From an uncultured Clostridia bacterium (GTDB lineage: Bacteria > Bacillota > Clostridia > Oscillospirales > Ruminococcaceae): 34,960 nt of DNA. Position numbers and translations under genes: made by a program. The notes beneath the pieces are model-generated. The model saw only the letters and a list, made by a program, of their open reading frames with translations. It did not search any database and was not told the DNA's origin. Of this stretch, positions 8,700 to 17,428 are shown piece after piece (position 1 is the stretch's first letter; every line of letters begins with the position of its first letter). The stretch spans positions 1-34,960 of the forward strand of contig CANRLW010000012.1 of the NCBI GenBank assembly GCA_947631575.1, in the 5' to 3' direction.

Positions 8700-9452
8700 A
8701 TGTCAAAAGAGTCTTTCCTCATTTTCGCCGATCTTGACGGCACTCTTATCCGCTCGGCGAAAAACCGCTCGGAAACAGACATTGTCGTTGAATATAAAAA
8801 CAACGACCCCATAACCTGCATTTCCAAAAAAGCAAACTTTTCGCTTTTACAAAATGTCGTCCCCGTCACAACCCGCAGTATCGAACAATATTCCCGCATA
8901 CATATCCCCGGCTTTTCTCCCGAATACGCCATATGTTCAAACGGCGGGAACTTGCTCTTTAAAGGCGAGGTCTGTCAGGACTGGCTGGAATATTCCCAAA
9001 GCGAATTTGAAAAATGCCGTGAGGAAATGAATGCCTGCAAAACGGTTTTTGAAAACGACCAAAACCGCAGCTTTGAAATGCGCCTCGTGGACGGTCTTTT
9101 CTTATTTACAAAAAGCACCCGCGTTTCAACTACGCTTGAAAACGCGGGCGGCTTTGCCTCTTTAAACTGTTTTTCCGTCGGCGAAAAGGTCTATGCATTC
9201 CCGAAAGCCCTGAACAAAGGCACAGCGGTAAAGCGCTTTATCGAGCGTGAAAATTTCCGCGGAACAGTCATCTGCGCAGGCGACAGCTTGCCGGATATGC
9301 CCATGCTCGATATTGCCGATATTGCGATTTTCCCCGACGACCTTTCGGATATTAAAGCGAAAGAAAAGCTCACCGCTCCCAGAGAGGGCTTTTGTGATTT
9401 TGTCGTTGAAATCCTTTCGGAGCTTTGCGCTAGGTATCGGAAAGATTTCTGA
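8700..9452 (+). CDS. HAD hydrolase of the Ter-type metabolite module
   Basis: A 250-aa cytosolic phosphatase of the HAD superfamily, Cof/sucrose-phosphatase-like class. Motif I is FADLDGTLI near residue 11, and motif IV is the metal-binding AGDSLPDMPML near 198. HAD phosphatases of this kind are standard members of the Ter-associated biosynthetic cluster with ATP-grasp, PRTase-TRSP and StiP-family proteins, all present next door on the other strand. Its 3' end overlaps the StiP-family gene by 23 bp, tail to tail. The start is set by AGGAGG, which directly abuts an E repeat. The substrate is unknown; by context it is a phosphorylated nucleoside-like intermediate. Confidence 0.85.
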   Translation: MSKESFLIFADLDGTLIRSAKNRSETDIVVEYKNNDPITCISKKANFSLLQNVVPVTTRSIEQYSRIHIPGFSPEYAICSNGGNLLFKGEVCQDWLEYSQSEFEKCREEMNACKTVFENDQNRSFEMRLVDGLFLFTKSTRVSTTLENAGGFASLNCFSVGEKVYAFPKALNKGTAVKRFIERENFRGTVICAGDSLPDMPMLDIADIAIFPDDLSDIKAKEKLTAPREGFCDFVVEILSELCARYRKDF

Positions 9453-10509
9453 TGATCCCGCAAGCCTTGTAGTTTTTCAGAGGATATTCTTCTACTTCTA
9501 CGCCCTTTTCCTTTGCGAGCTGATAAAGATGAGCAAGATGTTCATTGTCATTAAGGCTGTGTACAAGCAGTTTCCACGGCACTCTTCTGAGCAAAACGCG
9601 CGTTGCCTCGCCTATGCTCGGCTTTATAAGGTTTATGTCGCTTATGCCGAACTTTTCCGCAATTTCATTCACTTCTTCAATGCCGCCGCGAAAGTGCGCG
9701 GCATTTTCTTTTTCGGGAATTTTTCGGGAATAGTCGAATTTGCTTTCGACAGCCTCTATAAACTCATATGTTCTATCCTTTGCCATAAGCTCTTTATAAA
9801 AAGCCGCGCCGTGAAAATCGTTTTCGCCGATAATGTCCGAGCGCAGAAATGTCCTGCTCAAAAGTCCCGAAACGGTAGAATTTAAAAGCGAGCTTGCAAT
9901 TAGAAAATCCTCATGCGTTCCGCATTTTTCCGCGACACACGCAGGGTCTGACAGCACGGCAAGCCCCGCGCTTATTTCGGGAAAGTCCTGCATTGCTTTG
10001 TTCAGTTCGCGCTGTATCGCGCCTTTGCCTGTCCAGCCGTCCACAAACTGTATATCTCTTGCGGAATGGCGGCTGAGGATATAATTCAGCGCGTTTTTGT
10101 CAATGCCCCTGCCGCGTATTATTGAAATGGTATAATGCGGAATATCCGCGTTAAATCTGCCCTTTATATAGCGTTTAAGCAGGATACCGACGGGCGTCCC
10201 CGCCCTTGCGAGAGAAACCAGAACGGCGTTTTCTCCCTTGTCGCTGTATATCCTCATAGCGCAGTCTGCCACGGCGTCGGCTGTTATTTTTGAATACAGC
10301 GCGAGCGCGTTTTCATATGTACCTATATATTCTTCCGAAGGCTCATATTCGAGCGGCAGCATTTCGCAATAATGAACCCCGCTTTGTATGCGCTTTTCGC
10401 GCTCTTTTGTTCCGAGCGGCTCTACAAGCCCCGTTATGTCCTTTAATAATACGGTCACGTCATTTTCAAGATACGTTCCGAATTTTTCGGATCTATTACA
10501 ATTATCCAC
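9430..10509 (-). CDS. StiP-family protein with PELOTA-like domain
   Basis: A 359-aa protein of the family annotated as cysteine protease StiP, a core member of Ter-linked biosynthetic clusters. The N-terminal half looks like a phosphoribosyltransferase fold, with VSLARAGTP near residue 98 and a PRPP-loop-like FVDGWTGKG at 155-163. Residues about 288-359 resemble the PELOTA RNA-binding domain of this family (GEATRVLLRRVPWKLLV through EEYPLKNYKACGII). Cys48 in GVHYCEMLP is a candidate for the proposed protease residue. It starts with GTG, 3 nt after the upstream PRTase stop, with GGGAG upstream, so translation is probably coupled. The protease label is a family name; the true activity is unproven. 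Confidence 0.85.
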   Translation of the reverse strand: MDNCNRSEKFGTYLENDVTVLLKDITGLVEPLGTKEREKRIQSGVHYCEMLPLEYEPSEEYIGTYENALALYSKITADAVADCAMRIYSDKGENAVLVSLARAGTPVGILLKRYIKGRFNADIPHYTISIIRGRGIDKNALNYILSRHSARDIQFVDGWTGKGAIQRELNKAMQDFPEISAGLAVLSDPACVAEKCGTHEDFLIASSLLNSTVSGLLSRTFLRSDIIGENDFHGAAFYKELMAKDRTYEFIEAVESKFDYSRKIPEKENAAHFRGGIEEVNEIAEKFGISDINLIKPSIGEATRVLLRRVPWKLLVHSLNDNEHLAHLYQLAKEKGVEVEEYPLKNYKACGIIRNLSDT

Positions 10510-10512
10510 CTG

Positions 10513-11613
10513 TCAAACTCCCAAAAAATAAATATCTCCGCAGCCGACTTTTTTAAGCGCCGCGCACAGATCTTCCAAGCCCTTTTTAAAACCGCTTTTG
10601 CTGTCCGAAACAATTATAACATAGTCGTGCGGCGAAAGGTTATAAATAAACGTCTCGCGCGTGCTTTCATAAAAACTCGCCAGCTTATATCCGCTTTTTA
10701 TCGGATAATTTTCGGCATTGTTTATGCCGATAGGACTTCTTGTGGAAGAATGGCACAAAACGCTTGCGCCCGCATCTTCGAGGACTTCTCCCAGAATAAT
10801 GGCAGGGTACATACATTCTTCCGTGCCGATTACGAGAACATCGGCTTTTTCGGGAAGTCCGAGATTTTTAACCACGCTCTCCATTATTTCTTTTACGGCG
10901 CGCTTATAATCCCCCGCCTTTACGCCCGTTCTTGCATTCGGAATTTTCGGGCAATCAAGAGCGGTATAATCGAAAGACGTTGTTTCAAGCCGTTCCGGTT
11001 CGCTTACTTCTATATCCCTTACCACTTCTTCATAATTTCCGAACGGCAGTTTTAAAAGGCACTCGGTCTTTATCCCCGAATTCAAAAGCCGCACTTCGTT
11101 TTCTTCTGATACGCGGTTTATGATCGACGCGGCGACAAATTGTTTTCCGGTTGACGAGGGAATTTCCGCTTTTAATTGTTCTGCAATATTTATAAGCGTT
11201 TTGCCCGTCGAAATTTCATCGTCAATAAAAATTATCTCTTTTGATTTTGCAATATACTCGAGGAGATTTTCGGCAAACAGCTTTTGTTCTACTGCGTGGC
11301 TGTGTTCTTCGGAAAAGCATATAAAATCCCCCGGAAATTCCTCGCGCGTTGTGTGGATATAAACGCAGTCGTCGGGGAAACATTCCGCGACCGCCGCGCC
11401 TATGGCAGTAGCCGTTTCGGCAAAGCCTATAATGAGCCTTGCCTCCGGGTATTTCCTATAGAGCATTTTCCCCAAAGTCCTCATCATTTCGAGCGATTTT
11501 TTGGAACTAACGGGAATATGTTTTGCCTGTAGGGGGTCTACAAGAAGATAAGTGCGCTTTGTGTTATGAATACGCTTTGCTGTTCTTAAAAGGTCGTCTG
11601 ATGTATAGTTCAT
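10513..11613 (-). CDS. Phosphoribosyltransferase with TRSP domain
   Basis: A 366-aa cytosolic protein. It has a type I PRTase domain with the PRPP loop IIFIDDEISTGKT (about residues 127-139) and a C-terminal TRSP domain carrying its name motif in SSTRSPIG (residues 291-294). This fusion is characteristic of the Ter stress biosynthetic module, proposed to make a nucleoside-like compound from PRPP. ATG 11613 follows the ATP-grasp stop by a single base (TGA-C-ATG) with AGGAGAA upstream. It is the middle gene of a tight three-gene operon. The reaction product has not been defined, to my knowledge. Confidence 0.88.
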   Translation of the reverse strand: MNYTSDDLLRTAKRIHNTKRTYLLVDPLQAKHIPVSSKKSLEMMRTLGKMLYRKYPEARLIIGFAETATAIGAAVAECFPDDCVYIHTTREEFPGDFICFSEEHSHAVEQKLFAENLLEYIAKSKEIIFIDDEISTGKTLINIAEQLKAEIPSSTGKQFVAASIINRVSEENEVRLLNSGIKTECLLKLPFGNYEEVVRDIEVSEPERLETTSFDYTALDCPKIPNARTGVKAGDYKRAVKEIMESVVKNLGLPEKADVLVIGTEECMYPAIILGEVLEDAGASVLCHSSTRSPIGINNAENYPIKSGYKLASFYESTRETFIYNLSPHDYVIIVSDSKSGFKKGLEDLCAALKKVGCGDIYFLGV

Positions 11614-11614
11614 G

Positions 11615-12634
11615 TCATTCTCCTAAAACCAACGGAGTTTCCAGATTTACCACGGTCGGTATTTTCCCTTCGGGATAGCTCCACATAATATCGTTTCCCA
11701 AAAGCCTGTTCAGTGCGATATTCGGGATATTTATACCCGTAGCATTGCACGAAAGCTGAAGTCCGCCCGACATACGCGGGTTTATTTCGAGAAGATAAGG
11801 AGCGCCGTTTTCAAATTTAAGCTGGATATTCAGCGGCATTTCGAGCTTTATATTGTCAAGTATTTCTTGACACAAGGACATTATTTCTTTATCAAGCTTT
11901 ACATTTGAATATCTTCCGTTTTTAAAGCGCGGGAGAATAATATATCCCTGCGCAGTATAAAGGCAGTCCGCGCTTATCTCCTGTCCGCCGAGATACGGCA
12001 TAAGAAGGACGGGTATTTTAAAGTCGTAATGTCCTAAAATTTTCAGGGCGGTCTCAGATGAAACCTTTGTATTAGGAGCATTTAAAAGCGCGGAAAGATC
12101 TTCGGTCTTGTCGTCTATAACGCGAAAGCTCCTCGCGCCCTCGTCCGTTTCGAGTTTATAGCACACTCTCTCACAGCCGCCTTTAAGCTCGTTATATGCG
12201 TTTTCAAATTCTTCGACAGAGTGAGCCGTTCTTATTTCGGAAACGATTTTCGGTATGCGCCCGCGAAAATAATCATAAGAGCGCGTTTTATTGTCAAGGA
12301 TACGGAGCATTTCGGCGTTTTTATCGACAAAGAGTTTAACTCCGATTTCCTCAAATTCCCCGTATCTTTCGGACACCGCGACAAGCCCTCTCCTAGGGAC
12401 AAAAACGTCAACTTTATGTTCCCTGCAAAACTCAAGGCACCAATCGACATAATCGTTTTCTTTCATATCTTCGGGCTCGGAATATTGCTCGTCGCAGGCG
12501 CGAAGATATGCCATAAGAGGGTTTGTGCTTGAGCCTATAAATTCAAGGTTGCCGTTATTGTAAATACCGCCCTCGCGCATAAGGCGAATGAGATGATAGG
12601 CGGTAGAAAACCAATGATTGAACCAGATACGCAT
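11615..12634 (-). CDS. ATP-grasp ligase of the Ter-type metabolite module
   Basis: A 339-aa ATP-grasp protein, expected to join a carboxylate to an amine or thiol using ATP. Visible features are the pre-ATP-grasp N-terminus (RIWFNHWFSTAYHLIRLM), a nucleotide-binding region with PVLLMPYLGGQEISADC, and the metal-binding end motif YLLEINPRMSGG. First gene of the operon with PRTase-TRSP and StiP. ATG 12634 gives good spacing from GGGAGG; a TTG six bases upstream would sit too close to it. This type of ATP-grasp accompanies the same partners in Ter clusters. The substrate is unknown. Confidence 0.85.
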   Translation of the reverse strand: MRIWFNHWFSTAYHLIRLMREGGIYNNGNLEFIGSSTNPLMAYLRACDEQYSEPEDMKENDYVDWCLEFCREHKVDVFVPRRGLVAVSERYGEFEEIGVKLFVDKNAEMLRILDNKTRSYDYFRGRIPKIVSEIRTAHSVEEFENAYNELKGGCERVCYKLETDEGARSFRVIDDKTEDLSALLNAPNTKVSSETALKILGHYDFKIPVLLMPYLGGQEISADCLYTAQGYIILPRFKNGRYSNVKLDKEIMSLCQEILDNIKLEMPLNIQLKFENGAPYLLEINPRMSGGLQLSCNATGINIPNIALNRLLGNDIMWSYPEGKIPTVVNLETPLVLGE

Positions 12635-12682
12635 AAGCAATGTTCCTCCCGGAAATAAAATTCTGCACTAACGCCAATGTTT

Positions 12683-12711
12683 ATTTTACCACAATGCACA
12701 AGCAAAATCAA
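12683..12711 (-). promoter_or_regulatory. Promoter of the ATP-grasp operon
   Basis: Minus strand: TTGATT (12706-12711), 17-nt spacer, TAAAAT (12683-12688), with TGTGG immediately before the -10. Confidence 0.75.
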
Positions 12712-12776
12712 GTAAAAAAATTCCGCAATTTGCATTGCGGGGGAAATTTTTTGGGGGATTTACAGATGAAACGGGG

Positions 12777-13076
12777 GATTGCTTTCCCGCTCCAAGGTTT
12801 TTCACACTTAAAGTTCTTCCCCGCTCAATACCTCTCTATAGGATTGCCTTTTCAAAGCACGGCTTTGAAAAGGCAATGCGGGGAAAACTCTTGTTTTCCC
12901 CGCACCCTTTAGCGCTTGCTAACGCGTTGCGGGGGCTTTGCCCCCGCGCCCCCACCAAAGGGGAAAAATTTTTTGAAAAAAATTTTTCCCCTTTGGAATC
13001 CCCTTTCAAAAAACTTTCGTGCGCCCGCTCGTTAGGTCGTTTGAACGGAAAAGCGCTTTGCCGCTCAAAACAATCT
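12777..13076 (+). repeat. B element copy 3
   Basis: It has the four-hairpin layout. Hairpin i is ATTGCCTTTTCAAAG with its complement, hairpin ii GCGGGGAAAAC/GTTTTCCCCGC, hairpin iii GCGGGGGCTTTGCCCCCGC, and hairpin iv is closed by AAAGGGG/CCCCTTT. The E tail is missing; the right end passes directly into half of a C element. Confidence 0.85.
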
Positions 13077-13138
13077 AAATATTATCCGCAAAGCGGATAC
13101 CATAACTGCATACTGTACATTGTACACTGTATACTGCA
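13064..13138 (+). repeat. Half C element fused to B copy 3
   Basis: Only the right half of C is present: CAATCTAAATATTATCCGC, a small hairpin ATCCGC-AAA-GCGGAT, and a D array of the TGTACACTGTATACTGC type that ends 3 nt from the downstream ABC gene's stop codon. Confidence 0.7.
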
Positions 13139-13139
13139 T

Positions 13140-14879
13140 TCACCCTTCTTCCCTGCTCCTGATCAATTCCGCATAAAACCCTTCTTTTGCTATAAGCTCC
13201 GAATGTGTTCCCTGTTCAACTATATGCCCCGACTTCATTACAAGTATACAATCCGCCTCTCTTATCGTTGAAAGTCTGTGCGCGACAACAAAACTCGTTC
13301 TTCCCTTTGTCATCGCGTTAAACGCGCTTTGTATCTGCATTTCCGTTCTCGTGTCAATAGAACTTGTCGCCTCGTCAAGAATAAGCATCGGCGGCAGCGA
13401 CAGCATTACCCTCGCTATCGACAAAAGCTGCCGCTGACCTTGGGATAATTCCGCGTCATTTGTAATAACCGTGTCATATCCGTTTTCAAGCTTTCTTATA
13501 AAGCTGTCCGCGTGCGCCGCTTTTGCCGCGGCAATTATCTCTTCATCAGTGGCGTCGGGCTTTCCGTATGCGATATTCTCCCGAACTGTGCCTTTAAACA
13601 CCCATGTTTCCTGAAGAACGATACCGTAGTTTTCGCGCAGGCTGTCGCGGGTCATTTCTTTTATCGGTATGCCGCTTACTTTAATTTCTCCGCTTGTAAC
13701 ATCATAAAACCGCATAAGCAGGTTTATAAGCGTTGTTTTTCCGCAGCCCGTCGGTCCTACTATGGCTATATGCTGCCCGCTCTTTACTTTTAAGTTTAAG
13801 TTTTCAATAAGCGGCTTTTCGGGCACATAGCTGAAATAAACATCACTGAGCGAAACGTTCCCGTCGCAGTCTTTAAGTGCAGCCTTGCCATCGTCCGGGC
13901 TTTCAGCCTTTTCATCAAGTATCGCAAATATCCTCGATGCCGAGGCAAGCGCGCTCTGAAGTTCGGTCATGACTCCCGAAATTTCATTAAACGGCTTTGT
14001 ATACTGGTTTGCATACTGTAAAAAACAGCTTAGGTCGCCTACCGTAAAACCGCCGCTTACGGCTTTTACCGCGCTCAATGCTCCGAAAATTCCCACTCCT
14101 GCATACACGAGGGAGTTTACAAACCTTGTACAAGGATTAGTGAGTGCCGAATAAAACTGCGCTCTGCGTCCGCAGACATTGAGCCGCTCGTTTATCTCGC
14201 CAAATTCTTCTTCCGAATTTTTCTCAAACCCAAACGCTTTTACCAGCCTAAGCGCGCCTATTCTTTCATCAGTAAATCCCGTAAGCTCGCCTTTTATCGT
14301 GCTTTGCTCGCGGAATTTGTTGAAACAGAGCTTTGAGATAATTCCCGCCACGGCAAACGAAAGCGGCGTTATTATAACGACCACAAGCGTTATCTGCCAG
14401 TTTAGACTTAGCATAAACACAAGCGTTCCTATGATAGTGACAACGCCCGTGAATAATTGCTGAAAGCCCTGTAAAAGCCCGTCGCTCACCGCGTCTACAT
14501 CATTTACCACGCGCGATAGAATATCGCCGTGAGAGTTTGAGTCGATATACGAAAGCGGCATTTCCTGCAAATGCGCGAAAATGTCCGTGCGAAGTTGTTT
14601 TACGGTCTTGTGAGATATCATGTTTGTGAGATAATACATCAACCACTGTAAAAACGCTACTATAGGTATGATTATTGCAATAGTAATAAGGATAGGCGTC
14701 ATTTTCTCAAAATCAACGCCGCTTAGTGAAATACAGTCCACCGCCCTGCCTATTAAAACGGTAGTATAAAGCGAAAGCAAAACGCTCCCCGCCGCGCATA
14801 AAAGGCTTATTATCACAAGCCCGAGCGAGGACTTTACATATTTAAGCAGGCGTATAAGCGCGTCTTTTTTGTTATTCAT
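13140..14879 (-). CDS. ABC exporter half-transporter with intact ATPase
   Basis: A 579-aa membrane protein with an N-terminal six-helix exporter domain (about residues 15-310) and a C-terminal nucleotide-binding domain. It has Walker A GPTGCGKTTL, signature LSQGQRQ, Walker B MLILDEATSSID with catalytic Glu, and the H-switch AHRLSTI. With the upstream gene, which it overlaps by 8 bp, it forms a heterodimeric exporter of the TM287/288, LmrCD or BmrCD class. This partner is TM288-like. The substrate cannot be read from sequence; multidrug, peptide or lipid export are the usual roles. Confidence 0.92.
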   Translation of the reverse strand: MNNKKDALIRLLKYVKSSLGLVIISLLCAAGSVLLSLYTTVLIGRAVDCISLSGVDFEKMTPILITIAIIIPIVAFLQWLMYYLTNMISHKTVKQLRTDIFAHLQEMPLSYIDSNSHGDILSRVVNDVDAVSDGLLQGFQQLFTGVVTIIGTLVFMLSLNWQITLVVVIITPLSFAVAGIISKLCFNKFREQSTIKGELTGFTDERIGALRLVKAFGFEKNSEEEFGEINERLNVCGRRAQFYSALTNPCTRFVNSLVYAGVGIFGALSAVKAVSGGFTVGDLSCFLQYANQYTKPFNEISGVMTELQSALASASRIFAILDEKAESPDDGKAALKDCDGNVSLSDVYFSYVPEKPLIENLNLKVKSGQHIAIVGPTGCGKTTLINLLMRFYDVTSGEIKVSGIPIKEMTRDSLRENYGIVLQETWVFKGTVRENIAYGKPDATDEEIIAAAKAAHADSFIRKLENGYDTVITNDAELSQGQRQLLSIARVMLSLPPMLILDEATSSIDTRTEMQIQSAFNAMTKGRTSFVVAHRLSTIREADCILVMKSGHIVEQGTHSELIAKEGFYAELIRSREEG

Positions 14880-16617
14880 CTGCCGCCTCCATTTCTGCTA
14901 TTTCCTTTTCGGAATATTGCGTAAGGCATATCTCGCGGTATACGGGGCAATTTTTCAAAAGCTCCGAATGAGTTCCTATTCCGACCGCTTTTCCGTCGTC
15001 AAGCACAAGTATCTTGTCTGCATGAAGAATTGAATTAGCTCTCTGCGACACTATAACGCAGGTCATCGAAAGCTCGCCTATTGCTTTTCTTAGCTTAAGA
15101 TCCGTCGCATAGTCGAGCGCGCTGGAGCTGTCGTCGAGAATCAGAATTTCTGGAGCGTGGGCAATTGCACGAGCAATAGTAAGGCGCTGTTTTTGTCCGC
15201 CCGAAAAATTCTTGCCGCCCTGGAGTATCTTTGCATTAAGACCGTCCTCAAGCTCATCGGTAAACTCTTTCGCCTGTGCGACAGAAAGGGCGGTTTGTAT
15301 CTGCCCGTCGGTAATGTCGCGCCTTCCGAGCGTCATGTTTTCGCGGAGCGTTCCGCTCAAGAGTTCGGCTTTCTGCGGGACGGGAGCTATTATTTTTCTA
15401 AGTTCTTCAAAGGGATAGTCGCGGATATCCGCGCCGTTTATTTTTATAATCCCGCCCGACGCGTCATAAAACCTGCACATAAGGTTTACAACAGTGGATT
15501 TGCCCGAACCTGTGCCGCCGATTATGCCGAGAGTTTCTCCGCGCTTTAGTTCAAAAGAGATGTTTTCGAGAGCTTTTTCGCCTGCCGAATATGAAAAGCT
15601 TACATTGTCAAAAACAACGGCGGGCGCGTTTATATCCGCTTTGGGAGCATTTTCGGGGGCGGTCATAGATGGCTTTGTTTCAAAGATCTCGTTTATTCTA
15701 GCAGAGGACGCCGCCGCTTTTGTAAATATCGTGACAAGATTTGCAACTACCACGAGCGCTAAAGAGATCTGCGTCATATAGTTTACGAGCGCAATTATCT
15801 TTCCCGCTGTCAGCCCGTCCGTTCCCGCGTCGGCAAATCCCCCGCCTATCCAGACAATGAGCAGATATGCAACGTTTACTACCACAAAGATCGAAGGATT
15901 TAAAAGGGCGTTTATTCTGCCCGCTTTTACGGCAAAGCTGCGATAATCCTCCGCCTCATTTTCAAACCTTTCCTTTTCGTGTTCCTGGCGTGAGAATGCA
16001 CGGACAACTCTCACTCCCGAAAGGTTCTCGCGGGTTATGCGGGAAATGCCGTCAAGCGACCTTTGCTGTTTTTTGAAAAGCTTTACGGTCACTTTCATTA
16101 TCGGGTACATGATGAGGACGATAGCCGCCATTGAGCCGAAAAAGATGAGCGAGAGGCGAGGACTTATTGAAAAGGACATTATTGTAGCGCCTATTACAAG
16201 AAACGGCGCTCTTACCACAAGCCTTATGAGCATGGCAACGGCGGTCTGGACCTGGTTTACGTCGTTTGTTATACGCGTTATGAGGGCGGACGTTCCGAGC
16301 CTGTCAAGTTCTTTGTAGGAAAGGGTGTTAATGTGGGAATAGAGGTCGGAGCGCAGGCGCGTTCCGACGCCCTGTGAGGCGACGGACGCCATATATTGGC
16401 ATATCAGGGCGAACAAAAGTCCGCAGACGGCGAGGATCACGAGTATTATGCCGTTTTTGAGTATATAGCCTTCGTCACGCTCGGCAATGCCGGTATCGAT
16501 TATTTCTGCCATGACTAGGGGAACGATAAGTTCAAAGATAGCCTCGGTGAGCTTGCAGAGAGGACCGAGGGTTACATTGAGCTTAAATTCTTTTAAATAA
16601 TGAGCGAGTTTTAACAA
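14872..16617 (-). CDS. ABC exporter half-transporter with degenerate ATPase
   Basis: A 581-aa exporter half-molecule (membrane domain plus nucleotide-binding domain), TM287-like. Walker A GGTGSGKST and signature FSGGQKQR are intact. The Walker B glutamate is replaced by aspartate (ILILDDSSSALD), and the H-switch histidine by glutamine (VIVSQRANSI). That is the classic non-hydrolysing site of asymmetric exporters, complemented by the LSQGQ partner encoded downstream. I place the start at TTG 16617, preceded by AAAGGTGG at 7 nt; an in-frame ATG at 16659 lacks a ribosome binding site. The leader lies next to an E-like repeat end. Confidence 0.9.
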   Translation of the reverse strand: MLKLAHYLKEFKLNVTLGPLCKLTEAIFELIVPLVMAEIIDTGIAERDEGYILKNGIILVILAVCGLLFALICQYMASVASQGVGTRLRSDLYSHINTLSYKELDRLGTSALITRITNDVNQVQTAVAMLIRLVVRAPFLVIGATIMSFSISPRLSLIFFGSMAAIVLIMYPIMKVTVKLFKKQQRSLDGISRITRENLSGVRVVRAFSRQEHEKERFENEAEDYRSFAVKAGRINALLNPSIFVVVNVAYLLIVWIGGGFADAGTDGLTAGKIIALVNYMTQISLALVVVANLVTIFTKAAASSARINEIFETKPSMTAPENAPKADINAPAVVFDNVSFSYSAGEKALENISFELKRGETLGIIGGTGSGKSTVVNLMCRFYDASGGIIKINGADIRDYPFEELRKIIAPVPQKAELLSGTLRENMTLGRRDITDGQIQTALSVAQAKEFTDELEDGLNAKILQGGKNFSGGQKQRLTIARAIAHAPEILILDDSSSALDYATDLKLRKAIGELSMTCVIVSQRANSILHADKILVLDDGKAVGIGTHSELLKNCPVYREICLTQYSEKEIAEMEAADE

Positions 16618-16702
16618 AATAAAACCACCTTTTAGAAATAAGATGTAAGACGTTGTCACGAGCTGGGAACAACGTTTTTATTCAAACCGCCTAGAGGGCG
16701 GT

Positions 16703-17190
16703 TCTGTTCAAACGCAATTTCTCTAAATAACGCACTCTCGCCCTATCCCCCTGCCCCCTTCCCCGAAGGGGAAGGGGGAGAATGCGGGGCGCTGGCGCGC
16801 CCTGCACCCCGCGCTTTTAAAGGTTGATTTTGAGAGGAAGTGAACGGCTCGCCCCGATTTCCTTAAACGCGCGTTCAACACCAAAGGCAGAGAACGCGCA
16901 AATCGGGCGGGCAAGTTGGTTGGGGGTTGTAAGGGCGCTGGCGTGCCCCGCACCCCGCGCTTTTAAAGGTTGATTTTGAGGGGAAGTGAGCGCTCGCCCC
17001 GATTCCCTTAAGCGCGCGTTCAACACCAAAGGCAGAGAACGCGCAAATCGGTTGGGGGTGTAAGAGTGCGGGCGGGGCAATTGCTTTTCGGCTGTTACTG
17101 AATACTGTACCCTGTATCCTATCAACTGACTACAGCCCCCGCAGCCCCTGTTGTCAGTTGACAGTGTACAATGAACAGTATGCTGTAAAT
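16703..17190. repeat. A-F-F-D repeat block
   Basis: An inverted A end (16703-16802, with CCCCTTCCCCGAAGGGGAAG) is followed by two tandem F units (about 16795-16935 and 16936-17095) and D arrays (17092-17188). A second D stretch lies at 17321-17360. The two F units both carry GCGCGTTCAACACCAAAGGC and GAGAACGCGCAAATCGG. Nothing in 16618-17428 looks like a real gene. Confidence 0.75.
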
Positions 17191-17428
17191 GGTTCATTTC
17201 AAGCGCTATTTCTCCAAATAACACTCACTAGCCATTCCGGACGCCAGAGGTTATTTCAGGGAGAGATCCTTAATTATTATGTCTTAATAAAAGTAAAAAA
17301 TGAGAGAACAACTTTTCGGCTGTTACTGAATACTGTACCCTGTATCCTGTCAACTGACAACGCCCCCGGGTTGTCGCGGGGGCGCAGAATTAAAATGCAA
17401 AACGGTTTAATGTTCAGCCGTCTGAAAA

